Source: Daphnia carinata (taxonomy: Eukaryota; Arthropoda; Branchiopoda; Diplostraca; Daphniidae). Taken from it: a stretch of DNA of 64,000 nucleotides. The stretch is taken from contig NC_081337.1 of NCBI RefSeq assembly GCF_022539665.2, positions 8,780,679-8,844,678 of the forward strand, read 5' to 3'. The position numbers and the translations under genes were made by a program. Positions within the stretch are counted from its first letter, which is position 1. Each line of letters begins with the position of its first letter. Shown here in pieces: positions 23,899 through 36,800 of this stretch. The notes beneath the pieces were generated by a model. That model ran no database searches. It saw only the letters and a program-made list of their open reading frames with translations, and had not been told where the DNA came from.

Positions 23899-26800
23899 AA
23901 AAAAAAAATCAGTCCACCTCTTAGCTACATTCGTTTATTGACTTTCTCGAATGTCGTATGTCTTTTTCTTTAGCATTTTTTTTTGTTTTACGGTTTTCTA
24001 CTTTTTTTTTTATGATGGGGCACCATTCGTAGTGAAAAAGACGGTCCTTGCACAAACGAGTCTACGGTTATTGTTTCTTGTACGTGGCCCAGCAACACGT
24101 AATCGCTTTGAATGAATTTTTTTTTTACAGTGAAAAATTCGAGAATCAGAAAAAAAAGACATGAAAAATAGATATCGTAAAACGATGTCCACTTCGGTCG
24201 CCATCGTTGTCACCTTGTAGATTGTGCCGTCTTGCGCACATATACCCGTTTGTCCCCTTCAATTTGGCAAAAAAAGAGAGGGACCCCACTGAGAAACACG
24301 TTTTCGCGGTCCACTAAAACACATAAAGCATTCGGCGTGTTCTGAATTGAATCTCAGTTTATGTCCCCTGTTGCGCTGTTAAACAAACGCTTGTTTTATT
24401 TCGACGTGATGAGCGTGTTTTATCTTACGATTACGCCCACCTACGGGAAACAAGAAAAGCAATCGCAATTTTTGTCAACGTGAGAATGAGAGTGAGTCGT
24501 GTGCAGTAGAAAACAATTGAAAAAGGCCAATCGAAAACATTCGTCTTCCTCCCATTTTTTTTTTTTTTTGTGGTTGAATTTCGAGAAGAGAAAATGCGTA
24601 TCTGTGTTCCGTATCACACAAAAGACTACGTGATCTAGGTTCCAATCTATTGTGTAGACGTAGGGCCGCGTTGTTTTGTGGTGACGTGGAAATTCGAGTC
24701 ACAAAAGATGGAAAAAAGAAACAGAAAACAAAGAGATTGAATTGATCTCGTACAAGTCTCACCGCAAGGAGACACGCAGGTGTGCGCGTGATGGGGTGGC
24801 AGGTGTATCTGTTTTCCGAATGTATACACACACACACACACCCATACTGTGCGCTTTCACGGTGGATGACGCACGTCGTGATCACTTAGATTGGCGGCGA
24901 GTGACAATCAAGTCTGTACGATTCGGGCGTGTTTGTTGCGTGCGATGTTTAACAGTCGATGACTCGCATCTTTTTTCACGCCTAAGTTTTTGTTTGGCTA
25001 AATTTCAAACGAAAGAGAAAAAAAAAACCCAGTACATTTATCGTCCTCGCGTAGTCAAACAGGTTAGGAAGAGGTAGATTGTTTGACTACATACTAATAC
25101 TCGGGTTTTTACGTTCTGGTCGGTCAAGTGCAACTCTTCATCGACACGTCAACGATCTCTTGTTTTTTTTTCGATTTTGAGAGGGTTCGTAACAAAGGTG
25201 GGAGTTGATTGGAAGAGGGTGGGGCGTCGTAATTATATCCTATAGATAGCGCGGCGATTCAAAAATAACTTCGAACAAAAACGCTTTTGATTCTTCATGA
25301 AAAAAACATTGCGTGTTGGAACTGCCCGTTTCATCAACAGTCTTTGATGGATACGCGATGACCAAGGGTATTGTAGAAGCAGACGGGGAGGGATGCGAAT
25401 TAGCATATTGTGTTCTATGCACATATTAAAACTGGGCACTCGATACTTTGTTGAATTTAGAAAAATCTTAGATTCTTCATTAGCGGGGAGAGGTTAGAGG
25501 TCGAATGGTTTTACCTAATCACATAGATCCACGAAAATTAACTGTGTGGTCCAGAGAATCGTCTAACGTCTATTTTTTTTTGTTTACCGTACGTGCGTGT
25601 AAAGTTAGTAACATAGTTGTTTTTCTGTTCGTGCGTCTAGTGCGCAACGTTGGAACGAACTTTTGTAGTTTTGAAATAGAAAAGGCCAGCGCCGAAACGG
25701 AATCATCATCGATACCGTTGTGTGATTCTTGTAGGCGAACTGTTCAACTTCATTAGCTGGCCCCGACAACATCAGAACACCTGTCGCTAAATACTTAGAA
25801 TAGTCTTTTTTTTTTTTTTCATCGACTGACCGCGTGAACTGTTGGAGCGTGTGCTGCTAGCCCACCCGTATAAGTATACAAACACGCAGCTGACTACGAA
25901 AATTCCCGCTCGTTTTCATTTAGTTCTTTTTATCGCTGGGCTTTTCTCACCTTTTATTAATTTATTTTTTATTATTCAGCCTTCTCTCTCGTTTCGCTTC
26001 TTATTCTTAATCGTGTTTCGTTAACGTCTGTAGCCTTCCTGCTGGCTTTTCTTTGTTCCTCTGCGTCTTTGTGTGCTGATCACCGTCAACTGGAACAGGC
26101 CATCGAGGCAGTAGTCTCTTTAAACGCGACGCACTGACCCAGTGTACGCATTCAAATACGGAAGCTGGTTCGTCTACATAAATAGATTTGTTTTTTTAAA
26201 TATGTTTTTTCGAGTCAATGATAGGACAAAAAATGGAGGAGGAAATTGAAAAACAGTTATTTGAACGGACAATTACGTCTTGTCTCTATCGTTTTTTTCT
26301 TTCTTACGTTTCGATAAAAATGACGCGACGGACTCATCCTGTCTCGTAAACTTTGGCGATAAAATTGTCGAAAAAAAAAAAACAAATTGAAAAACTTGTT
26401 TCTTAGTCGAATAACACATAGTTCGAACAAACGTCCGTGAAGGCATCAACCTCAAGTCGTTAGCGACTCATGTCAGGTGAAACGTTTAATAACAAAGGTT
26501 CAGTGACAGCGACCATTTTGTCCTACCAAGAAGATCGTTAAGTAAAAAATTGAATGAGCGATCATAATTCGTGTGTTTAGCGGCGGCAGAATTCGGTCGA
26601 CTTTGTGATGCCCTTCCAGATTTTATCTTCAATTTTTTTTTTGAATGAAACTCCATTTTTTTCTTGCCTTTCTTTTGCTTTTTCAAACTATTGCGTGTTT
26701 TGAGGCATCCAACTCGGATTGATCGTTTCTAACCTTCTTTTTCGATGCATAAAAATTTAATTGAATCGTGCCCTAATGCGCTGGCAGCGATTGTGGGAAA

Positions 26801-29800
26801 AATTGTGTTGCCATGAAAATGGGCCAGTTTCATCCGACTACGTCTAGTCTCGGCATTCCGCAAGCAATGGAGCGACTAGTGCTGGCGGAATCTTTAAAAA
26901 AAAAAAAATGGCACACAGATTCTCGAAATTACCTTATGGATCGTTGACTTTTCGATCAGTTCCATCTAGGTAAACAAACGTTGGCTGTAACAACGTAAAC
27001 AATAAAAAAAAAAACAAGAGATACCATAAAGGTGGAGGTTATCGACGTTGAATATGTAAGATTTTTTTTTTTATCCTTGCCATTTCTCTCATCATGATTT
27101 TCACAAGTCTTACAATCCGTCCGTAACTAACGTTGTCCGTTAGCATAAAAAAAAAATATGTATTTTCGGGGAGGGTGTTGTTATGTACGGAAAACAAGGT
27201 AAACACTAAAAGCTGTGTTACGACGTCATTTATTTTCTGAAAATCTTGTTTCGAGATTGCCACTTAAACACGTCGTACCAATATGACGCGTGTTTTCTGC
27301 TTTTCTCTTAAGATGTTGTTTGTTAGTCCGCATTTTTTTTTTATTCACGTCCATAAAATCCCGAAAATGACTATCACCTCATTCGTAACATTTCATCCTG
27401 TCGTCCTTTTTTTTTTAACTCGTTTCGTTTGGTGGGAATAATTTTGATTCGAACCGCAGAGTGGCGTCGTCGTCACGATATTTTTCTACCTTTCCCGAAT
27501 ATTCCCAATAATCACGCGTTCGTTCAGTTCCTACTGCCATCTAGGCATCGTGACGCCCACTCGTATCCGCGAACACCACTCTCAAATCATTTTGCGCGCT
27601 TCCCAACTACAAAATTAAATTTTTTCTGAAACACCTGTTTCGAAAATGTATTCCACATTTTTGGACCTTTGCGCTAGATTGTTTTTCATTTAAAATCGCT
27701 AGAGATGTTGCACCTGAGGACGTGCTTATTTCAAAAACCACCTGCATCACTTCAATCAATTGGTGATGGAACAGAATCCCAGCCGCGATTCAATCGCCAG
27801 AAATCAATTGACAAACAATTTTTATTGCGTTTCTTTCCCCTCTCTTTGACATACCATTTCTAAAAATAGCAACTCATGACCCCCCGACGCCTTTTCAATG
27901 CCGTTGAAATGGAATAACAATTAAAAATTCACCTGCTGAGTTGGCCGGTCCAACGGATCAACAGCACACATGGCCATCTGAGGGCAAGGCCATTTATTGT
28001 ATGCGTCATACACAAACAGTTCAGCTGGCACACAATCCCTTCCATTGTTCGATCCACCGCAGCGGGATATTGTGTAGATAAGAGAAACTCATTCTTTATA
28101 GGCATGTTTACCTTTAATCGTATTTTTTTTTATATAAACCTTCCTAACGGGTCAGCATCCAATGGTTTAACAAAATTCCAAACAGTTCAAATTGCATGGA
28201 AGACGGTCCGACACTCCCACGGTGGCGATCGGACGGCCTTGGTGTTGGAGAGCATTTACATAAAAGTCTCACCACTCCACCGCCCACTAACGTGTTGGCT
28301 ATATCAACACGATTTGTTTAATATCGATACACTTAATTGAAAAACAAAGTTGATTAAACGAGAGAGGAAAAAAAAGAGACAATATTCGTACTATAAAAAA
28401 CAAAAATTCGTCGTAAAGTGTTGCATTCCATCGTCGTTCCAGCGTTCCAAAAACCCACCAAAAATCCTTTTGTGAAAAACAATCAACCGTGCTGATTCTT
28501 TGTTGGCTCATCTTCACCCAAACGATTGAAACGATGCGAAACCAAATGATTTAGTCGTTTTATTTTTACTGCATTTTATATTACCAATTTCAGGACTTGG
28601 TTATTAGTTTTCTGCAAAATTTGGAGTACTATGCGATGGTTGTCTACCGAATTCTATTCGTGGCCTTTTTTTTACAGCGTTTCTTTTCCATTTATTTGAC
28701 CCCATTCCGGCCATTTTGGCCATCATTTTTGACGCTGTCGACAGTCCAAAAGCCTCGTGTTTGAATAGGTCATTACCGTAACGAAGTTGAGCATATTCGG
28801 GTCGCCCCAAACACGACAGCTTACACGTGTACCTATTTAGTATTCACGCGGAACACGACCATCAACGCCTGCGTATAAAAAATACCAGCGTGCATGACCT
28901 GGCTTTTCCGCGTGCCATCATTCCGTTCGTTTTGAGTACAACAAACGATTCCCGAAGAATGTAATGAATTTTCTAAACACAAAGGCGAGAAAAGGGAAAA
29001 AAAAGAATAATCAAAAACGGGACACTCCAAATAATGATGATGATTTCCAAGTGTAATTTTTTACTATGACCTCTATTTTTCATTACGATTATTTTTGAAA
29101 TGTCGACGATATTACCCCGGTGGCCGGTAGGTTTGTGAGGAACGTATAACGAATCTTCCAAATACTTGTAGCCCCTTCTATACACGACGTTGTGTATACT
29201 TATTCAATTTTCAAGCTACCGTATACATTACATCTAGCTGCTACCGTACATTTTCGATGTAATTACTAATAGAATTTTCTCCGGTCATCCGGGATGCAAC
29301 GGATTTGAGAAAAGAGAAAAAGAAACCCATTTCTCACACTCTAAATGCTACCGCCCGTTAATTTGGTACATGTAAGAAGAATGAGGGGGTGCTGTACCTA
29401 TTTATTTATACGCGTGAAATGATACTGGTGCACACCAGCGCGATGTAAACTCTTCTTTATTACAATCATTTCAGACAGACTGAGGCATCATTTCATTTCT
29501 TTTGGAGGAAAAGAGAGGATCTCAGAGATAGTTAAATATTTGAATTCAACTCTACAGCGATGTAGAAATGATACAATTCAAACGTGACCTTTCGGTAATT
29601 TCGTATATTTTTCTCGCCTTCGGGATAGTCCTTCTTTAGTATCAAAACAATTATTTTTATGCTAGAGTCCCTTTTCTTTTTATCATTCCTTTTTTCCCCC
29701 ACATTATTTCGAATGCCATCGCACTCGTTTTCGACCTTAAAGTGCTACTGTCTTCGCCTGATTCTTATTCATGTAGAGTCTCCAAAGCCATTAAGACAAC

Positions 29801-32800
29801 AGAGAAGGAATGACTGTCGTTATACTTTTCGGAATTAAAAACAATCTTCATTTTTACGATCACCCCTTATATATAACTTAAAAAATTCTAATCCCTTCAA
29901 AAGAGGAAAAACATGTGAATGACCCTTAATCATCATTGTGTAGGCAAACAATAAATCTTTTGGCGACGTGGGGTCCTGCGCATACAAGCCTAACGGGCGT
30001 ATAACGTCATCATTTTACTTTTTGATGCTCTTCTTGTACAAATAAAAAATGCATTTTCTTCTGCAGGCAATACTAATAGAACGAATCACGTAGACATATA
30101 AGATGTTATCAGCCGGGCAAGGCGCTTCTTACATGCACAGCAGTAGCTATTTGGCTTGTATATGCATTCATTCACGCGTTCATTTCTTTGCCAAGTCATT
30201 ACGCCTATTCACCTGTAATAGTGGAGTGGCGCAAAAAAAAAATAGGATGATAGAGATGCTTTCATTTTTGGGCAGAAGTGCAAGTAACAAATATAACCCT
30301 GATGACATGGGTGAATAGAGAACCACGTTCTCCGGGCAAATGTTTTCTCTGAATAGGCGGAGTCCACATGAGCAGCAGGTGCTGGCCGTTTTATTTACGG
30401 AGAGCTCGTAAATTACATTTTGCATCCGACAAGCCATGGTTTATTTGCAACGGTATTTTTTATTTATATTTTTTTTTTTAGATGTTGGGTTAGCGTCTAT
30501 TAAACTCGCGCTAAAAGGCGGATGACAGATGTTTATAATGTCGAAGTTTCGCTTTTTTTTTTTTTTCGGTGTGGGTTTCTCAAGGTGACGGTGCGAACTG
30601 CGAGCCAATTTTTGTTTTTTTTTTTTGTCTCGACGGGTTTCCCATCATTGGCGACCGGTTGATTGACGCCAGGTGTAGTTTCTACATGTACCCCACCAGA
30701 CTGAACGAAGTGTATTTTTAGTGTGTGGTCTTCCCGCGGCACCGCAGTTGCCCGCCTTATAACGTTGAGAAATTCACGAGAAATTTGTCGAAATGATTTT
30801 AAAAAGACAAAGCGAAACAAAATGACTAGTGGCGCTTTAAAAGTGACACGTCTAGTCTCTAAAGAAAAATAAAATTATATCGTCTGACGCACGTGAGTAA
30901 GATGTGAGCTTCCACCCTGCGGGTCTAGATTATTATTGCGTGACCTCTAATCTACAATTTTGTTTAATTGGACCATCTAGTCGTGTCTATTCCTTTTTTT
31001 TTTTGGCATTGTGTCTTTGATGGAATGAAAACAAAAAGAAAGGGAATGAAAGTAATGTTAAATTGTTATCCAGCTAATGGGAGTGATTCGTGTCCGCGTG
31101 CCGCTATACGCGCAAAAAAAATGCAACACCAACAAAATAGTATACAATTAACCGAAAATATCAGGAGGGAGGTGGTTGAACGCTGTAACGGTGTTTTGTG
31201 TGTGTGTGTGTGTGTTTTGTTTTCAGCAACACTGGAATAATAAATTATGAAATAGACAGATTTCCCCGAATAAAGAATAACTGTGGGTATTCAATTTGTT
31301 TTGTAATCAACGCAATTGTTTACAATTTTGATCTCAACGGGGAAAAAAAAATGGCGAATGGAATGTAAAAGCATTTCGATTCAAGATCAAAAGAAAACGG
31401 ACTTTGGTTTGCGACGTTAAAGCGCCTATCAGAGGCGGCGTTAGGTACTTAAAAAAAAAGTAAAAGAGCACGTCATTTGTTACGCTGCGGGAGATGACAC
31501 CCGTTTCGCTTGAGGACCCGCTTTTATGTAGTGGACCCCTTTTAAACAAATGGTTCGAATCTAGTCCGGAATGACACACATTATTCTCGTCTCTCCCTTA
31601 ACCGAAGAATAATAAAAAACAATACGGCCAGAATTTCTTTTGTTTTCTTGTTTTGTTCTCTACGTTTTCATTAAAACTGACAATTACATAGCACAGCCGG
31701 CATTCACTTTCATTCCCATCTTGATGGAAATGACTTAATTAACGTTTTTTAATTGTCCCCGTGTAACGATGCAGGTGTACCGACTACAAAGTGCCATTCC
31801 TTTTTGCCGTATCGTTTGTTTGCTGTTGCCTGATGACGACCACCGAGGCCCGGGCCCAGTTCAGCAACATGCGCGTCTTCAGAACGAGTGGCATGTTCAG
31901 TAAAGACCATTGGCGTCCTTTGGATATTCTGAAATCGTTCAAGGTGAATCGAGATGAAGAAGCAGGTTCATCTTCGAGGGCGGCCGAAATTGTCAGTGCC
32001 AGTTCGATCAAACGCGTAAGTATGGCGGCGTTGTTGCAACAACTCAATCAGGCCGGTAACGGAAAGAAGGAAATTTACTTCCCAAAGCTGGCCAAGAACC
32101 CCGAAGAGCTTAATCATACCATTCCAGTAGCGGTTATCGAAACAAATCCTTCAACAGCTCCTCCCGTCAGCAAAGAGAGTCCCATTCGTCGGGTGAAGCT
32201 TCCAGCTGGTTCTATTTCTTATTCGCGAAATGGTCCCGGCTCGAAAGGACCGGCCATTTTGATCAACATTAATCCTCATCTTCAGCGATCGACGAGAGTT
32301 CCTAGCACCGAGCCAACAACAACAATACCCGAGCCAACAACAACAACCGAGCCAACAACTACAACCGAGCTTACAACAACAACAACGGAGCCATCAACGA
32401 CGACCGAACCTCAGACTACAACGACAGAGCCGTGCGTAACAAAAATTTACATCAAAGCCAAAACACCAGCCGAAAAACAAGCAGCGAAAAATGATGTTGA
32501 CAAGATCAAAACGCCCTCTGCTGTCAGGGCTAGCCCGTCCAGCAAAAAATTGAGTCAGATGCCTAATTCGCCAATCTATTACATCAAATTGCCAGTGAGT
32601 TCGTTCGTCTCGGGTCGAACACCCTTTAGGGACGACTCACCTGATGATTATTTCAAGCAATCGCCCATCTTTGTGGCTACCACTAGACGACCGGGCAGTG
32701 TGGCCGAGACGGAAACTACCGATTCTTCATCTTTGGACACGTCGTTATCGACCACGACACTCATGCCACCGCGTACCAATTCACGTGTTATCAACATCAA

Positions 32801-32933
32801 GGGACCGTTCGTGTTTAATGGCAAACCGGGCGGCATCTACTCGGCACCAGCTCCGTACAGACCACCCAATTATTTGGATCTCTTACATCAAATCTATCCG
32901 AAACTCAAGAGAGCTCAATTTATCAGACGCTAA
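20489..32933 (+). CDS. Gene A: secreted Thr-rich protein with IKLP and NGKP motifs
   Basis: Two coding exons: a 14-nt exon 20489-20502 (ATGGCTCGAAACAG|GTACGA) and 31775-32933, joined across an 11,272-bp intron to 390 residues. The join is supported by frame and splice sites, and it places MARNRCTDYK before a hydrophobic core (VPFLFAVSFVCCCLM) ending EARA|QF, a plausible signal peptide. A basic/polar N-terminal part follows, then about 40 residues of EPTTTT-type repeats (32310-32432) likely to be O-glycosylated. Next come IYYIKLP and a C-terminal FVFNGKPGGIY unit. Gene B, tail to tail at 33827-40298, shares the exon layout, IKLP and NGKP units. Similar YIKLP motifs occur, as far as I recall, in uncharacterised arthropod secreted or cuticular proteins. 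Function is unknown; an extracellular matrix or cuticle role is inference. Poly(A) signals are at 33076-33090. Confidence 0.8.
20503..31774 (+). other. 11.3-kb first intron of gene A
   Basis: This intron is about 100 times longer than those of neighbouring housekeeping genes. It holds homopolymer tracts (A26 at 21190-21215, A28 at 23870-23897) and an AT repeat at 21558-21600. No open frame in it is convincingly coding on either strand. It may carry enhancers or alternative first exons for gene A, which is inference. Confidence 0.6.
21558..21600. repeat. (TA)n inverted repeat
   Basis: Two TATATATA blocks flank a run of A residues and can pair as a long AT hairpin. It lies in the first intron of gene A and is probably an unstable low-complexity tract. 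Confidence 0.7.
32310..32432 (+). repeat. EPTTTT-type coding repeat in gene A
   Basis: Imperfect repeats of GAGCCAACAACAACAACC-like units encode runs of EP followed by four or five threonines. This is a mucin-like low-complexity stretch that varies in unit length. Confidence 0.85.
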
Positions 32934-33826
32934 TCTATTTTTTTAATTACTTTTTATGATTAAAAGTAAAAAAAAAAAATGGAACGAAATTTAAAAGGAT
33001 GAAAAACGAAGGAGAACATCACGCTCTTTATTTAATCACCGATGTTGTCATGACTTGTGCCGTGCTATTTTTGCTAATAAAGAAAATAAAGTGAATGCCG
33101 TCAAGTTTAAAATATATTTTTGTAATTTCGATTGCCACCGCCCGGAAACTCGAATGTTGACATTGGAGCGTTGGGTTCATGCCGTAGTCGGAATGGTTAT
33201 TTAATCATTTCCTTTATATAAAACATGTTTTGTTTTTTTTAACATTATCGTTAATAGTATTAATATTTGCAGTGAAATTGAACGTAGTTTTGCCTGTTTT
33301 CTTTTTTGCTTGTTGATTTTGCCGTTGTTTTGTTGTGTTTTTTTATTACTTCCCCAGTTCATATGTGACAACGTGCCGTGAATCAGAAAATACACTCATA
33401 ACCCCCGCTTTTAGAAAAAAAAAAATAGCAAAAACATTTTCTTTTTCGCAATTTTATTTTATAACGAAAAATAACAAACGTATTCCACCGTTTATGTACA
33501 CACACAAAAAAAAGTCCAGTGAAATGACGGTTAAAAAAAAGAGAGTGGAGCAGACGAGAATGGAAAACAAAATACGTTACTCGCGTTTCTTTTTCATTTC
33601 TGCACGGTCATTTTAATTTAACAATGATGCACATTTCAAGCTGATGAATGGGTTAGACACTTTTGCGCGCGCGCTTTTCTAAAACAAAATTTGTTATTTT
33701 AGTTTTCGTTTATGTTTTGCTTATTTTTTCGCTAATGGCATGCTATAGAATAACGTTAACACGAAAAAAAAACAACAACAACAACAAGGCAATCAAAAAT
33801 AAAGAAAACAAAATGCGGGGGGATGT
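32934..33826. other. Tail-to-tail spacer between genes A and B
   Basis: About 890 bp between the two stop codons. Gene A poly(A) hexamers lie at 33076-33081 and 33085-33090. A reverse-strand AATAAA at about 33449-33454 could serve gene B. No coding sequence is supported; 33665-33675 has a short GC alternating run. Confidence 0.6.
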
Positions 33827-36800
33827 TTAGAAACTGAAATGGGCGGGTTGGACGAAGTAAAGTTGATTTGGTTTCCCGTTGCCTTTGAAATTCTTTTTAA
33901 ATTGAAATTTCTTGTAGAAGGTGGCGACAGTGGTCGATTGCGGTGCCTCTGTGCTGCTAGCGGTCGACGAAATGGGCGTCGGTGTGGTGGTCACCGGAGC
34001 ACGGTTAGAAGGTTTGACGAAATATAATTTGTGTGGTTTGCCGTTGTTGTAATAATTACGCCGATAGGGCTTCTTCTGATTCAACGGCGAAGGGCTGCTA
34101 GACACAGGAGGTGGCGTTGTAGTCGTCGTCGTTGTTGTCGAAGGCAAGGTCACACCCAAGGGTAGATTCCAATGGTAAACATTCTCCGGTTTCCCGTTTG
34201 CCGTGAAGTCGACCGACACCTAATCAGCGTAATCACGTCAAAAAGACTGTCAACATCAACAAGACTAGCGCACAACAATTTACGACAGCTAAGTTTATTT
34301 TTATTTCAGCCATTATCTGTGCACTCCCCTCTGTTCTTGCTGGAGCGAATCAATTCGTTCCACAGCATACACCAGTCCTTTTTCTTTTCTTTAAAACTTC
34401 TTGTTGTTTTTTTCATTGAAAGTGCACCGATATGCCCTCCCATTAACAAAAAAGAAGCAAAGGACGTTTGCATAATGATATAATAAAGCATCCTTTGCAG
34501 TCTAACAATATTTTGAAGAAAATGTTTACCGTTTCAAAAGGTTCAGGTGTATTTTTCTGGTAGCCGGATGATGGCAGAAGGTTAAACGCAGAATAGTAGT
34601 GAGGTTGAGGCGGCAATTTAATAAAGTACACGGTTGACTCGCCCTTTTTCTTGCTCGACGTGATTTGCGGCCTTTCGCTGCCTATGGCCCGATTCAGACC
34701 CAAACGCTTCCACAGTATGGCGTTGTTCAACCGGGGATCGGCAGACGCCGGCCAACAACCGGTCATCACCATCAAGATAACTGGCAATAGTATCATTCTA
34801 AAATTGAAGAACAAATACATTTAATATACGTGGCAGAAACTGAGATTTTTTAAAGAAATTATTGTAATGCACACAAATTATAGGATATAGTTTTCTTGGT
34901 CGTTTTAACCATCTTTAAATCGTTTCTTTTTATCTTTAGAATAGGGTTGCGTCTGGAACCAAAAATCTCAAGCAACCTGAGGGCAAAAACATCAATCTGG
35001 CCACCAACCGAGTTAAGGCAGTTCTTGTGTGCTGGTTTCCAACAGAATAGCAGACGACTCTTAAACTATAGAGGCAGCACTGTCTTACGTTTCATAAACG
35101 TTTGATACGCCATCAAATTCGCACCGAAGAAAGACGGCCAAAGTATTTCTGTCGAGACGGCCACAACCTTGCCCGAGGTTTGTTGACCTTTCAAGGCTGC
35201 GCCATAGAATTTTAGCCTAAAGGTAATCTCGTTCGTGATCACCACTGGGGTTGATGATTAGCAAAAGTGTTAACAGCAGTTCATGTAATTGAGGCATGTA
35301 GGACTATGATTCCTCTGATTGTTTGTTATAGTTAATGCTTTTTTGAGGAGAACGAAGATGAACAAGGAGAACCATCATCATTCCAATGCCACAAAACGAA
35401 AACGGCTTTGTGGTATTCAAACTATTTAGGTCCACCGAGAAGTTCACGACTTTAATTGCTTTTTTGTACTGGATTTTCCTTCTTGTTTATCAACATTGTT
35501 GTCTAGAAATGTTAAAAGAACAAATTGGAAGCTAAATACCAATCAACCTGGCGGCTAACATTATATAATTTTTGTTTTCTGTTTGTTCTTTTTCTTTTTT
35601 CTTTTTACAATTCGGAAAATGCAGAGCTTCTAGTTTTGAGGAGTGGGTAAGAAATACACGTGCATTGGCGTCCGGGAAAGAAAAGGGGTAGGGATTTGAT
35701 TCGTGGGAGTGGAAAAAATAAATTTTGCAACGTCGGTCATCCATTGGAAAAGTTTTGTACGGTGGAGGAGATCGGTCTCGACATTTAGTACCGGAACCCT
35801 GACCTTTTTTTGTGCGCCATTTCGTCCATTATCTCTTTTCGTGTCTGTGCATGCTTTTTTTCTATTCGTGTTTTCGGGACAACACGGCCATAGAACAAAC
35901 CCGAGTGTTCTTTCGTGTGTGTTTTTCTACCGGCATGACTTTTCTAAGAAGAGATATAACCGATCGTGAAAGAAAATCAGCATGCATTTAAACAATGCCC
36001 AAACTAGGTAAAAAAAAAGTCTTTTTTTTTTCAAAGTCTAAGTAGAAACGACATGTGGTATCGTTTCACGATTTTTAACTGTCTCTCCTCGTCATTACGT
36101 CCCGAGTGGCAATGACTGCAAAACGCAGACAGAAGAGAGAAACAGTGCCGCATAATTTCGCTGTAAAACTGTTTAACCAAATATGTGCCCAAAGGGAAGA
36201 TAGTAAACTCAAGATTGTTTGATTTCCGCCATAGGCCAGCAGACAACCTTCCACTAGCGTCGATCTGCACATTTACTCTACAGGCAAAATTGGAATGTGG
36301 GGCGTTATCTGAATCTTCGACACAAAAGTAAGTGACTGTTTCATGATATTCCCATTCCGCTGATGTTGTTCCTGTTGTGAATTTCCCAACATCTTTTTAT
36401 TTTTTCACGATGTGGTAAAATTAAGTATCCAATGGAATGTTTACAACATTCCTTGTTGAGAAACATTTTGTCAGTGAACCTGTTTCTATCGTGGTAAAGA
36501 TCTATTGAATATCTTCGTGCCACACCACTGTTTTCGATTGAAAATTCGATAAGAGAATTTAGAAATGTCTAAGATGCGAAAAGATTCGTCTTCGGGGGTG
36601 TCAGTTTTCACCTGTCACACGACGAATCTCCGATTTCAAGATTTAACAAATCGGCAATCCGCTTCGGTGCATCTGAAGTTAAATTTTTTTAGCTTTGTCA
36701 AAGAATTTTGAGTAAACGTGAAAAGAGGAAAATGCTCTGTGTGTTCTGTACAGACGAAACGATAGATGATAGGGAGATAGGCGGAGCGTGACATGCAGGT

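Noticed and set aside
31359..31369. TGGAATGTAAA, identical to the 5' part of miR-1
   Set aside because: The sequence departs from miR-1 after eleven bases and no precursor hairpin is seen.
31552..31562. tRNA B-box-like sequence GGTTCGAATCT
   Set aside because: No A box at proper distance and no acceptor stem pairing could be found around it.
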